Below, piece by piece: positions 1-9,636 of a stretch of 64,000 nucleotides of DNA. The translations under genes were made by a program, and so were the position numbers. Numbering within the stretch: the first letter of the stretch is position 1; each line of letters starts with the position of its first letter. The stretch is taken from the NCBI RefSeq assembly GCF_003344625.1, contig NZ_QPKJ02000004.1:806001-870000 (forward strand). The letters are read 5' to 3'. The notes below the pieces were generated by a model that was not told the origin of the DNA, made no database searches, and worked only from the letters and a program-made list of their open reading frames with translations. This stretch comes from Solirubrobacter deserti. GTDB lineage: Bacteria > Actinomycetota > Thermoleophilia > Solirubrobacterales > Solirubrobacteraceae.

Positions 1-290
1 TCCAGCGCGGGCGCGACTGCGGCTTGCAGCGCTGGCAGTGCTGGGCTCCTCGGCGTTTGCCGTCGGCGCCGGAGGTCGGTGCGCCGCAGCGTTCGCAGTT
101 GCCGGCGTAGCTGGCCTTGCGTGCCTGCGCTTTGGTGCCGGTGGGGTCGTGGAGGTAGCCGCGGATGGTCGCGGGGGCGCGGTTGAGCAGGTGGGCGATC
201 TGGGCGGTGCTCCAGCCCTGGTCGCGGTGGTGTTGGGCGAGGAGGACGTTGCGGCGGCGGGTGAAGTGGTCGGTGGTGCGCGAGCGCATG
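1..290 (-). CDS. HTH plus zinc-ribbon protein (N-terminal part, runs off the left edge)
   Basis: The first 96 codons of a minus-strand gene are present and stay open to the window edge. An ATG at 290-288 begins MRSRTTDHFTRRR. Residues 15-45 look like a helix-turn-helix (GWSTAQIAHLLNRAPATIRGYL). A zinc ribbon follows, with CERCG near residue 66 and CQRC near residue 87. HTH plus CxxC arrangements like this occur in small DNA-binding proteins of actinobacterial phages and islands. The start lies 32 bp after the upstream gene's stop, so it is probably the last visible gene of the minus-strand operon. No strong Shine-Dalgarno is visible, so the exact start is uncertain. The function is DNA binding by inference only. 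Confidence 0.6.
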
Positions 291-321
291 CCCGGGAACT
301 TCTGAGCCGCGCGCTGGCCGC

Positions 322-975
322 CTATTCGTCGAAGGCTTCCGGCATCCCGACGGGGCCGCCGGGGTGCAGGACCGTGGCGGCGGTGCCGGCGGTGCCCGCG
401 AGGCTGTGCAGCTCGTGGCTGACTTCTTCGACTGGGTCGAAGTCGTCCTCGTCCTCGCCGGCCGGTCGAGTCCCGAGCTCCGGGTTCTCGGCCTTGATCA
501 CGGCGACCACGCCGCGGGTGAAGGGGGTGGCTCCGCCTTCGCCGGGGGCGTGGAGCAGCGGCTGTGCGTAGTCGATGAGGGTGCCCAGGCCGTGCACGAC
601 GGTCAGCACTTGGTTGGTCGGGCGGCGCGGGCGTTCCATCATCAGCACGCCGGCGATCTGGGCTCCGAGCTCGTTGAGTTCGGTGGTCGGGTCGGTGGCG
701 TCGAAGGCGGCTTTGGCGCGGATGGTGTCGGCGCTGGCGCAGGCGAGCCAGACGACGGCGCCGCGGAGGGTGTCCGTGTCGTCAGGGGCGCGGGCGACGA
801 GCTCGGCGGCGCGCCCGACGTGCCCGCTGATGAGCGCGATCCACTGTGCGAGGTCGCGGTCCTCGAGGAGATCGATTTGCTGTTGGGTCACGAGGTGGCC
901 GGCGACGAAGTGTGTGACGTCGTTGATGCGCTCCAGCGTTCCCGGCGGCCAGAGGTGTGGCATCTTGCCGTCCAT
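322..975 (-). CDS. Hypothetical protein, 217 aa
   Basis: I do not recognise this family. I chose the ATG at 975 (MDGKMPHLW) because GGGAG lies about 10 bases upstream; an in-frame ATG at 984 sits directly against that GGGAG and is less likely. The protein is mixed helical, with no membrane segment and no cysteine cluster. Its C-terminal third is acidic (EDEDDFDPVEEVSHE). It lies between the parB-like gene and the HTH/zinc-ribbon gene, all on the minus strand, so it probably belongs to the same mobile-element operon. Coding potential is supported by a natural-looking sequence and by fit with the neighbours. The large overlapping frames on the other strand are low-complexity G/A/V-rich shadows. 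Confidence 0.6.
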   Translation of the reverse strand: MDGKMPHLWPPGTLERINDVTHFVAGHLVTQQQIDLLEDRDLAQWIALISGHVGRAAELVARAPDDTDTLRGAVVWLACASADTIRAKAAFDATDPTTELNELGAQIAGVLMMERPRRPTNQVLTVVHGLGTLIDYAQPLLHAPGEGGATPFTRGVVAVIKAENPELGTRPAGEDEDDFDPVEEVSHELHSLAGTAGTAATVLHPGGPVGMPEAFDE

Positions 976-1096
976 CGTGCACATTCTCCCGGTGGGATCG
1001 TGCGACGGCAGGTCGGACAACGCGACAGGCCCAAAGAAGGGCGCACCGGTGCGGCCCGCCACGGATGGGCGGGTCGCACGGGCTGCGCGTGTTTGG

Positions 1097-2878
1097 TCAG
1101 GGTGCGGACGGTTCGTCGAGGTCGAGGTCGTCCAGGTTGGTGTCGGCGCGGTGAGCGTCGAGGTCGACGGTGCTGCGGTCGGTGGGGTCGGTGATGAAGG
1201 TGTCGCGGTGCAGGTCGGCGAGGCGTGGGGAGAGCATCGGGCGTAGGAAGCTCCAGAGGGCGTCGCGGAGCGGGTCCTCGCCGCCGGGGAGGGCTTCGTC
1301 GAGCTTGCGGCTCATGCGTTCATGGCCGAGGGTCTTGGTGCGGGTGATGCCGTCGGGGTCCAGGACGAAGGCGGCGGCGAAGCGGGCGACCAGCGCGGCG
1401 ATGCCGCGCAGCGGGTCCGGTTCGGCGAGCGCGCGTTGGAGTTCGGCGTCGATGATCGCGTCGACGGGCATGGGTTCGTGGCGGCCGCTTTCGCCGACGG
1501 GTCGTTGGCGGTCGGGGTCGGTCCAGCCGGCGCCGTAGGCGAGCACGTCGCGGTACTGGCGGGCGAGCAGTCGGCAGACGATGGCGCGGAGGGCGTCGAG
1601 TTGGGTGGGGGTGGGGTCGATGAGGCCGGCGCGCAGGTCGTGGCCGAGGCCGAGGTTGGTGCGGACGGCGTCGGCGTGGCGTTGGCGTTGGTCGTGGCGG
1701 CGGGCTTTCTCGTCGGCGAGCGCGTCGCGCAGGTCCGGGGCGTCCAGGTGCGCGCCGGCGAAGTACGCCGGGTCGGTGGCCGGTTGGGTGTCGTCGGTGT
1801 CGGTGATCGCGTGGTTGAGGGCGTCGAGCATGAAGGCGGGGTCGATGACCCAGATGCCGGCGGCGAAGTCGGGGCCGCGGTCGTGGACGTAGGCGTAGCG
1901 GCCGGTGCGGGCGCGCTCGCGCAGCGTGCTGTCCACGCGCAGCGCAGCCCGGGTGCGCTGGGCCGTGGCCTGCAGCGTGTCGAGTTCGGTGTCGAGCTGG
2001 TCGACGTCGCAGCCCAGGACGGTGCCGGCGGTGTGTCGCGCGCTGGCGGTGAGGTGCTGGCGGGCGAGCGTGAGCTGGGTGTGGGCGTCGAGCAGGGCGC
2101 CGTCGTCGATGCGGACGGCATAGGTGGTCTCGTCTTCGACGAGGGTGCGGTGCACGAAGGCGCCGAGGTCGCGCAGGGCGGCTTCCTGCAGGTCAGGCGT
2201 GGTGATGCGGTCGGCGACGGCGTGCGTGAGCTCGGGGGCGATCTCGTGCATGTCGGCGAGCCGGTTGGCGAGCGTGACCGAGAGCTGGCGTTCGGCGGGG
2301 CGGTCGGCGACGCGGGTGCGGATCGGTTCCGGGAGCGTGAGCTGGCGGCGCAGGTTGTGGGCCTTGACCGCGCCGATGCCCAGGTCGGCGCACACGGCGG
2401 CGATCCGGTCGCTCTCGGGCAGGCCGGCGCGGGCGGCCCAGCAGTCGGCGAACTGGGCCTGTTGGTCGGTGAGGGTGAGGTCTTCGCGTTGGTTCTCCTG
2501 GGCTTGGATGCGGCGGATCTCGTCCGGGGTGGGGGCGTGGTCGAGCAGCAGGACGATCAGGCTTTGGACGGGCTGGGAGCCGTCGGTGGCGAGCTGGTGG
2601 CTGGCGCGGGCGGCGAGCAGGCGGCGTTGGCCGGCGTAGAGGACGACCGGCTGGCCGGCGGGGCGGTGGCCGATGCACGGGACCAGCTGGCCCATCGACA
2701 TCAGCATGTGCGCGAGCCGCTGGATGCCGTCGGCGGCGATGTCGTGGCGGGCGTTGGGGGCGAGCTCGATCTCGTCGAGCGGGACGCGCACAAGCGTGCC
2801 GGCCAGGTCGGCGGGCGCGGTGGTGGTGACGTCAAACAGCGACGGCGCCGCGGTCGGCGGCGCCTGCAGGTCAGGCAT
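1097..2878 (-). CDS. ParB/Srx-fold N-terminal domain protein, 593 aa
   Basis: The N-terminal half has the ParB-like pattern: VPLDEIELAPNARHD at about residues 28-42, a GQLVPCIGHR stretch, an LYAGQRRLLAA box (the GxRR motif of ParB/RepB N-domains), then IQAQENQREDLT and an HTH-like segment. The C-terminal 350 residues are unique to the element and unrecognised. The start is the ATG at 2878, preceded by AAAGGACACCTC; the longer frame upstream overlaps the VWA gene and is not needed. ParB-fold proteins act in plasmid or chromosome partition, or as CTP-dependent DNA-binding clamps or nucleases. No parA lies next to it, so a classical partition role is not proven. It may instead be a ParB-like regulator or nuclease of an integrative element. 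Confidence 0.8.
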   Translation of the reverse strand: MPDLQAPPTAAPSLFDVTTTAPADLAGTLVRVPLDEIELAPNARHDIAADGIQRLAHMLMSMGQLVPCIGHRPAGQPVVLYAGQRRLLAARASHQLATDGSQPVQSLIVLLLDHAPTPDEIRRIQAQENQREDLTLTDQQAQFADCWAARAGLPESDRIAAVCADLGIGAVKAHNLRRQLTLPEPIRTRVADRPAERQLSVTLANRLADMHEIAPELTHAVADRITTPDLQEAALRDLGAFVHRTLVEDETTYAVRIDDGALLDAHTQLTLARQHLTASARHTAGTVLGCDVDQLDTELDTLQATAQRTRAALRVDSTLRERARTGRYAYVHDRGPDFAAGIWVIDPAFMLDALNHAITDTDDTQPATDPAYFAGAHLDAPDLRDALADEKARRHDQRQRHADAVRTNLGLGHDLRAGLIDPTPTQLDALRAIVCRLLARQYRDVLAYGAGWTDPDRQRPVGESGRHEPMPVDAIIDAELQRALAEPDPLRGIAALVARFAAAFVLDPDGITRTKTLGHERMSRKLDEALPGGEDPLRDALWSFLRPMLSPRLADLHRDTFITDPTDRSTVDLDAHRADTNLDDLDLDEPSAP

Positions 2879-2927
2879 GAGGTGTCCTTTCGGAAGGTGA
2901 GGAGGCGGCGGACGGGGCCCGGGGAGA

Positions 2928-4688
2928 TCAGGGGCGCCGGGGCGTGTGCCTGCCGCGTAGGGCGGCGACGGTGTCGGCGGCGACCTGGTCGAGCGCGTCG
3001 GCGGGGTCGTCGATGACCACGATGCGGTCGGCTTCGACCGAGAGCGGGGCGATGCCGATGGCGATGTGGATGGTGGGGACGCCATGGTCGGCGAGCCAGT
3101 GGATGCGTTCGACGCCGGCGGGGGTGTCGTACCAGCCGCCGTCGCTGAGCACGTAGGCAAAGCGCGGGCGGCGTGGGTTGGTCATGTCCAGACGGTCGGA
3201 GGCGGCGACGAGCGCGTCGCCGGCGAACGCGGTGCCGCCGCCGGTGCGGATACCTGGCACCAGCCGCAGCCGTTCGCTGCCGTCGCTGAGCAGCTCGGCG
3301 CCCGAGCCGAAGAGGGCGATCGCGCAGCGTCCGCCGATCTGGCGCAGCCCGTCGGTGAGGATCCAGGCGATCGGGCCGAGCGCGTACTCGTAGCCGGCCA
3401 TCGAGCCGGAGGTGTCTATCACCAGCGCGACGTGGGGCTCCTGGATCGGCGCTGTGATCTGGCGGGTGATCTGCCACGGGTGCGTGCTGACCGGTCGTCC
3501 GTGCGTGCGCTGGGCCTGGCCGCGCGCGTAGGCGCGGCCGTCGAAGCGCCCGCCGGGCGTGCGCTTGTCGATCGTGCGCGTGCCGAGCGTCATCGCCTGC
3601 CGCATCCGCGTCGCGTAGCGGCGGGCCTGGGCGATCTCGTCGCCGAACGGCGGCCGATCGACCCTGCGGTCCGGCATCCGCCCGCTCGGCGCGCCCGTGC
3701 CGGCGCCGGGCCCGGGCGCGTCGCTCTCGCCGGCGCGCGCGACGTCCTCGAGCAGCGCCTGCAGGTCGACGTCGTGCTCGAGCTGCACGAGCTGCCCGGA
3801 CCGCGCGACCGCCTCGGCCTGCTCGAGCGCCTCGGCCAGCGTGCCGACGGTGGGCGCACCCGCGGTCCCTGCATCGGCATGGACCTCGTCGGGTGAGCCG
3901 ATGATCTCCCGGTAGGCGCGGGCGGCGTCGTCAAGGCCGTCCAAGTCGCCGTCGGCGATCCAGATCAGCCCCGCGAACGACGCGTCCAGCGCCGCCACGT
4001 CGTCCGGACCGAGCACGCTCGCCCAGATCGGCTCCAGCCAGCCCAGGGCGGCCGGGGCGGCGGCGCCGTACAGCGTGCGGGCGCGCAGGTAGACGGCGGC
4101 GCGGCCGGCGAGCTCGCGCGTGACCGGCTCGTCGCCCCGGTCGAGCAACTCGGCGGCGAAGCGCGGCACGAGCGTGTCGGTGACCGCCGTCTGCAGGGCA
4201 TGGCGAGTGAAACGTCCCCGGATCGAGTCTGGCGGGAAGTCGCGGCAGCCGTGGGCCTCCATCCGTGGCTCCTCCAGCAGCCGGCGATCCTCGGCGAGCT
4301 GTCGCTCGGCGGGGTCGTCGGAGCGTGCGAGCTGGAGGTCGTACTCCATCGCCCAGCGCTTGGTGTGCTTGCCGTGGAACGTCTCGTGCAACGCGACGCC
4401 GAACGTGCCGAGCACGCGGCGGCGCGGGATCGTCCCGGCCATCAGCTGCTCGCGGGTGCCGAGCAGCTCGTCGGCGTCGAGATAGATCCAGCGCGAGTGC
4501 AGCTCGATGTGCCCGGGGTCGGAGAGCCCCGGGCCGATCAGTGCCCACACCGGGTACAGGCGCTGCAGGATCCGGGTCAGCTGCTCGGACAGGTCCTGAT
4601 AGAGCGGGTCGAGCCGGCCGCGTTGGGCGGCGGCGCGGTGCAGCTGTTGCGCGAACGGCGCCGGCCCGGTGCGGGTGGTGGAGGCCAT
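2928..4688 (-). CDS. VWA-domain protein with N-terminal HExxH metallopeptidase-like domain (DUF2201-like)
   Basis: This 586-aa protein starts at the ATG at 4688, overlapping the moxR stop (TGATG), so translation is coupled. At about residues 100-115 it carries ALHETFHGKH, an HExxH zinc motif, followed some 40 residues later by LLEEPRMEAHG, which could supply a third ligand. The C-terminal 190 residues form a von Willebrand A domain. They carry the MIDAS DTSGS, a GGGTAF threonine and an SDGGWYD strand-loop. A putative metallopeptidase plus VWA-like domain is the layout of DUF2201 proteins, which typically pair with MoxR AAA+ ATPases. The inferred role is a substrate-handling partner for the ATPase encoded just upstream. 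The physiological target is unknown. Confidence 0.85.
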   Translation of the reverse strand: MASTTRTGPAPFAQQLHRAAAQRGRLDPLYQDLSEQLTRILQRLYPVWALIGPGLSDPGHIELHSRWIYLDADELLGTREQLMAGTIPRRRVLGTFGVALHETFHGKHTKRWAMEYDLQLARSDDPAERQLAEDRRLLEEPRMEAHGCRDFPPDSIRGRFTRHALQTAVTDTLVPRFAAELLDRGDEPVTRELAGRAAVYLRARTLYGAAAPAALGWLEPIWASVLGPDDVAALDASFAGLIWIADGDLDGLDDAARAYREIIGSPDEVHADAGTAGAPTVGTLAEALEQAEAVARSGQLVQLEHDVDLQALLEDVARAGESDAPGPGAGTGAPSGRMPDRRVDRPPFGDEIAQARRYATRMRQAMTLGTRTIDKRTPGGRFDGRAYARGQAQRTHGRPVSTHPWQITRQITAPIQEPHVALVIDTSGSMAGYEYALGPIAWILTDGLRQIGGRCAIALFGSGAELLSDGSERLRLVPGIRTGGGTAFAGDALVAASDRLDMTNPRRPRFAYVLSDGGWYDTPAGVERIHWLADHGVPTIHIAIGIAPLSVEADRIVVIDDPADALDQVAADTVAALRGRHTPRRP

Positions 4689-5731
4689 CAGCCGGTCACC
4701 GCCCGCGCGTACCCGTGCAGGTTCGGCACTCCGCCGCTGGGCCGCACCCGGTACTTGCCGTAGCCGGCTTGGTCGAGCATCCGGCACGTGGCCGCCGCCT
4801 CGACGTCCTGCAGCTTGCCCGCCTGGACCTGCTCATGCAGGTTCGAGGCGAAGAACGCCAGCGCGGCGCGCTCGCCGACGCGTTCGCTCATCCGCCACAG
4901 CGATTCGATGTCGCGGAACTGCGGCGTCCACGTCAGCCCGTCCTCGCCGGCGATCCGCTGGCGATCGAGCGTGGCCGCCTCGCGAACCAGCGCCGCGGGC
5001 GCGCCGAGCTCAGCCAGTGCCGCCCAGTGGCTGGTCACTTCGAGCGTCGCTGGGAAGCGCGAGTGCCACGCATCCGGGATGTCCGTCGCGCCGACCAGCC
5101 CGGGGTTGTAAGCCAGGATGACGGCGAACCCGGGCTGCGCGATGACGGTCTCTCCTGTGGCCGACAGGTAGAGGGCAAGGCGTCCGTCGAGCGTCGCGTT
5201 GATCGAGAGCAGGCAGACGTCGCGGGCGGTGTTGACCTCGTCGATCATCACCACCCAGCCCTCGCGCATTGCCTGCACGAATGCCGAGTCCACCAGCGAG
5301 ACCTGGCCGCCCGAGCCGGCGACAGGCACCCACTCGTGACGAAAGAAGAACTCGTCCGAGGACGGCCCGGGCTGCATCTCCACGAAGCCGTAGAACGGCG
5401 CGCCGCGGCGGTCCTCGACCGCTCGGCCGCGCTCGGCCCAGAGGCGGTAGGCGATCGCCCGGGCGATCTGGCTCTTGCCGGCCCCGGGCGGTCCGATCAA
5501 CCGCAGGAAGTTCGATGCGGATGGGTCGTCCATGTCGAGCAGCGCCAGGGCGAGCGCGTCGACGCGCTCGCCGTGCAGCGTCGGCGGGTAGATGCGCTTG
5601 CCGCCGGGAAGGACGATCGGATCGCTCGGCGTCTCCAGCTCGAGCGTGTGGGACACGAGGGGGTTGGGAACGAGGTCGCCTTCGGCGGCGACGTCGTCGA
5701 GCTGCCGCAGGGCAGCGGTGATCGCGCTCAT
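4688..5731 (-). CDS. MoxR-family AAA+ ATPase
   Basis: The 347-aa protein has Walker A GPPGAGKS near residue 80 and Walker B VVMIDEVN near residue 160. A sensor-1-like ILAYNPG follows near residue 208, then an arginine-finger region after DAWHSRFPA. MoxR ATPases act as chaperones that insert cofactors into, or remodel, partner complexes, usually together with VWA proteins. The downstream gene is such a VWA protein and overlaps the stop codon. The ATG at 5731 is preceded by CGAAAGGAGCTCGCGC, a strong Shine-Dalgarno that recurs before other genes of this operon. In mobile elements this pair may serve defence or replication. The sequence does not tell which. Confidence 0.9.
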   Translation of the reverse strand: MSAITAALRQLDDVAAEGDLVPNPLVSHTLELETPSDPIVLPGGKRIYPPTLHGERVDALALALLDMDDPSASNFLRLIGPPGAGKSQIARAIAYRLWAERGRAVEDRRGAPFYGFVEMQPGPSSDEFFFRHEWVPVAGSGGQVSLVDSAFVQAMREGWVVMIDEVNTARDVCLLSINATLDGRLALYLSATGETVIAQPGFAVILAYNPGLVGATDIPDAWHSRFPATLEVTSHWAALAELGAPAALVREAATLDRQRIAGEDGLTWTPQFRDIESLWRMSERVGERAALAFFASNLHEQVQAGKLQDVEAAATCRMLDQAGYGKYRVRPSGGVPNLHGYARAVTG

Positions 5732-5861
5732 GCGCGAGCTCCTTTCGAAGGAAGGTGAGGTTCTCGATGGCGCGACGGGCAGCTGGGTCGTTTGGGAACG
5801 TCAGCCCCGATAGTTCGCGGCTTCACGAACCGGGTGCAGTGCGGCTCGCGGGCTCATACGC

Positions 5862-6596
5862 TTGTTCGTGTTGAACACTCAGTCCAATACGAACGCCGAG
5901 TTCTTGACCGCCTTGGGTTCGCTTGCTGGCGCGGTTGCGATCCTCGTCAGCGCTCCAGTTGCCAAGGGCGCTCCTGCTGCCGTGCTGGTGCTTTCAGCCG
6001 CGTACGCGTACACGCGCTATCGCCAAGTCGAAGTGGCGCATCGCGACCGGCGCCTCGTTGTCAGTGCTGTCGTCGCCGTATCTGCCGGGCTCGTGTTCCT
6101 CGTCGCACTGGCGACCGGTGCCGGATCAGAGCCAAACGCCACGAACGCCGCGAGGCGGAACGCGACCGCGTCACCGTCCGTCACGCAGACGCCGAGCTCG
6201 ACGGACGAACCCGCACTAACCGCAACTCCAATGTCCTCGTCAACTCCAGCGGTCTCCCCGACGCCGACGATGAACGCCAACGTCCGGGTCAAGGTCCCGC
6301 AGGGAACACGCGCGTCCGTGTTCGGTGGACGCCTGCGGATAACTGTGCGCGCCACCGAATACGATGAGCTGGACGGCGGTCTGCAGGACTTCATCACTCG
6401 GCTCGTGGTGCGAGCCTCCGGCGTCGACTGCACTGAGTGGACGGTCGTAGCCGCTGGCGATGTCTTCGTCGTTCGAGCAGCGCAGACTCGCTACACGATT
6501 GATGTGGTCAATGTCGATACGTTCGACGCGACGTTCGATGTGCGTCGCGCGGCCGCGAAGCGGAGAAGCAACGAAGCGGAGTGCGCGCGCAGCTAA
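5862..6596 (+). CDS. Hypothetical two-TM protein with Thr/Pro/Ser linker
   Basis: The protein is about 244 aa, the only plus-strand gene inside the minus-strand module. Two hydrophobic segments lie at about residues 15-50 and 68-86. A Ser/Thr/Pro-rich linker follows (about 90-135), then a compact C-terminal domain of about 100 residues with two cysteines. The likely topology is a membrane anchor with an exported C-terminal domain. The start is uncertain: a TTG at 5862 or a GTG at 5868. Its TAA (6594-6596) interlocks with the TAG of the convergent helicase gene (6593-6595). No family was recognised. Its lower GC than its neighbours suggests a separate origin. Confidence 0.55.
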   Translation: MFVLNTQSNTNAEFLTALGSLAGAVAILVSAPVAKGAPAAVLVLSAAYAYTRYRQVEVAHRDRRLVVSAVVAVSAGLVFLVALATGAGSEPNATNAARRNATASPSVTQTPSSTDEPALTATPMSSSTPAVSPTPTMNANVRVKVPQGTRASVFGGRLRITVRATEYDELDGGLQDFITRLVVRASGVDCTEWTVVAAGDVFVVRAAQTRYTIDVVNVDTFDATFDVRRAAAKRRSNEAECARS

Positions 6597-9573
6597 CTGC
6601 GGGACGAATCGACCGGTTCGATGCCGAAGACACTGGCGGCCACGCGAAGCTTCGCCGCCGTGCCGGCGTAGCCAGTGGCGTCCTTGCGCTCGGCGATTTG
6701 ACCGGTGATCTGGCCAAGTTGGGTGGCGATCGTGGAGTCCACGGCGGCGACGCCTTCGTAGGAGTCCAGACTTGGTGGTGTTCGCCGCCGCGTGGGGAGA
6801 GGATCGAGACGATGTGGGCGATGCCGGCGTCGCGGATGTAGGGGATGTATGTCTGGACCCAGCCGCGGACGGCGCCGGGGCGGGCGGCGCGGCCGACGCG
6901 TTGCTCGAGGCCGGATGGGAGCCAGGGCAGGTCGAGGTGGCAGAGCACGGAGGCGTTCTGGAGGTTGTGGCCTTCCTGGCCGACGCGGGAGAGGCACAGG
7001 ATCGGGAACTCGCCCGCGGTGAAGCGGTGCTTGAGCGTCTCGAAGTCGCGGCCGGTGAGTGAGCCGTCGGCGACGTGCGCCTCGACACCATGCCGGTCGC
7101 GCAGTGTCGCGGCGAGTTGGCGCAGGCAGCGGACGCGTTCGGCGAACACGAGCACTTGCTCTTCGCCGGCGATCCCGGCGAGGGTCTGGGCGGTCACGCC
7201 GCGCAGTAGCGGCAGTCCATCGCCGCCGCCGCGCATGGCCTCGGCCACGAGCCCTTGGCGGCAGAGCGCTTGGGCGAGCGCGGCCTTGGAGTGCGTCAGC
7301 GTCTCGGGGTCGACGGAGGCGTCGACGTAGACGCCGACGTTGCCGAGCACGACACCTTGGACGCGGGCGATCTCCGCGAGCGCCTGCTTGTAGATCGGGC
7401 TGCCCGGCTCGAGCTCCCGTAGCTCTCGCAGCAGATCGAGCAGGCGGCGGTAGGCCTCGCGTCCGCCGTGGCGGATCGCTTCCAGCAGCTCGACAAGCGC
7501 GGCGTCGGCTTCCAGAGCCAGCGGCTGCGCGGGGCGGACGTCGGGCATCCAGGCCTGCATGTCCTGGCGGGTGACGCGCACGAGGTGCGGGCCGTAGTTC
7601 ACGCGCAGGCGGTGGGCGTTGAGCTCGTCGAGCAGGTCGCCGGCTTCGCGGGTGTTCAGGCGCTCGCGGATCATCGCCTCGTCGCCGAGCGCGAGCCCGA
7701 CGAGCACGTCGAGCTGCTCTGCGTCTTTGCCGCGCGGGGTGGCGGTGAGCAGCCAGCAGTCGGCGACCGAGGTCATCCGCAGCTGCGCGAGGGCCTGGTG
7801 GGCGTCGGTGGCGGGATTGGCGTAGCGCAGTGCCTCGTCGGCGATCAGCAGGTGCCATTCGAGCGTGGCGAGCTCGCTGGGGTGGCGGTCGAGCACGCCG
7901 TTGGCCACCAGCACGACGCCGGGGTGGTCGCCGAGGTCGCGGTCGAAGCGTCGCAGCCGTCCGGAGATTGGTCCGTGGTCGGCGACGATCAGCACGTCGA
8001 GGTTCGGTGAGAGCGGCGCGAGCCCGCGGGCCGGCGCGCCCGCGAGCAGCTCGTCTCGCCACTGGGCGAGCAGGCGGCCTTCGGCGACGATCATGCCGCG
8101 GAAACGAGGCGTGGTGGCGGCGCGATGGGCGAGCGCGCGGCCGCTGGTGATGGTCTTACCGGTACCGGTCTGGGAAGCGTCGACGCCGGACCCGACGACC
8201 TTCAAGGCAGCCAGCTCGCGTTGGCGGCCGAGCAGCACCGGATCGTCGGCCAGGGGCCGGGCGCTGACCATGCGCGCGAGCTGGCGGGCGCCGGCGTCGA
8301 GCGTGACCGCCGCGCCAGAGCACTTGAGCGCACGCAGTTCGGGCAACACCTGCCCGGCCACGACGCGTCGGGTAGTGGCGGTCGGGCCGTCGGCGGTGGT
8401 GATGGCCAGCAGCCCGGGGCGGCCCTTCATGCGCCCGACCCGGACGCTGTCCTTGAGCTCGCCGGACGCCTCGGAGGACAGCAGTAGCGGGAGCCCGTGT
8501 TCGATCGCCGTCTGGACGGCTTCGCCGAGCTCCATCGCCGCGCTGTGCGTGGCCTTGTACTCCTCCAACGGCGCCGACCCGACTCGCCGGCGTGGGAGCC
8601 GGCGGCTCGGGAACGTGACCACGCGCAGTCGCAGCTCGCTGCGTTCCCCGCCGTCGGCGCTGGTGTGGCTTGCGCGGCGAACGAGCACGCGCCCCCAGCG
8701 ATCGAGCGGCTCCTCCGGCACGCACGCGCCGACGCGCTCGTCGAGCTCACGTGCGAGGGCGTCCACGAGCGTCTTGGCCGAGTCGGCGTTCTCGCGCGGT
8801 CCAGCGTGCAGCGTGCGCCCGTTCCAATCCTCGAGCAGCGCGGGGATCGCGTCGGTGCCCAGCGCGGCGGCGCGCAGGTCGCGGTCGATGCTGGCGCCGA
8901 ACGCGGCGAGCGAGCGGAGCGCGTCCAGTGAGAAGGTTGGGGTCAGTTCCCAGCTGCCGCTGGGCGCGGGGGCGAGGAACACGCCCACGGGCCGGTCGAC
9001 GCCGGCGACCGCGGGAAGGTGCTGGTCGGCGAGATCGAGCCAGGTCGGTGAGGCGATGCGCCAGCTGCGCAGGTCTCGCGCGTCGAACTGCTCGAGGTGG
9101 GCCAGCGCCCAGCGCGAGAGCTGATCGGCGACGGCGCCGTTCAGCCCGAGTCGTCGGGCGACTGCGCGCCGCTGATCGGCGAGCGAGACCCACACGTCCG
9201 GGTCGTCGAGGTCGATCAGCAGCACCTGCGGGTGCTCGCCGGGCGTGTCGGCGGCTCGGTCCTGCACGGCTTGGCCGTCGATGAGCTGCCGGATCGCGTG
9301 CAGTTGCAGTCGGGCCGTGCTGACATCGGCGTGGCCGTGCCGGCGCAGGACGGCGGCCGCGTGGGCGTCGCGATCGATCCAGGCCCGCCCGTCGTTGGGA
9401 TCGATCGGTCGGTTGGCGGCGAGCTCGAGCAGGGCGTCCGCGCGGAGCCCGGCGAGGCTGTCGCCGAGCCGGTGAGCGAGCTGGCGGCCGGCGTCGGTCT
9501 CGAGCGCGCGTTCGGTGAGGCCGTCGCGTTCGGTTGGGCTGGCGTGCGCCCAGGGGTTGGTGAGGGTGGACAC
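6593..9573 (-). CDS. SNF2/SF2-type helicase, frameshifted near its C-terminus
   Basis: From the GTG at 9573 this encodes about 930 residues of a superfamily 2 ATPase after a long N-terminal region of about 440 aa. Motif I is QTGTGKT, motif II LLIADEA, motif III LLTATPRG and motif VI QRVGRAARPG, so both RecA lobes are present. At about 6769 the frame breaks. The original frame runs on into low-complexity residues to 6508. The -1 frame reads LDSYEGVAAVDSTIATQ and continues plausibly to a TAG at 6593-6595, which interlocks with the convergent gene's stop. The span 6593-9573 is one base short of a whole number of codons, so a single-base deletion fits best. Only the last 58 residues are affected. 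It probably remodels or translocates on DNA within the recombination module. Confidence 0.8.
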
Positions 9574-9636
9574 GGTGCCACTCCTTTCTGTGGGTGCAGG
9601 CGGTGTGGCTGAGGGGCCACACCGCCTGGGGTTGGT

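Noticed and set aside
1322..3016. Long plus-strand frame of 564 codons opposite the parB-like gene
   Set aside because: Gly/Ala/Val/Glu-rich with no motifs or ribosome-binding site; it mirrors the minus-strand gene in high-GC DNA.
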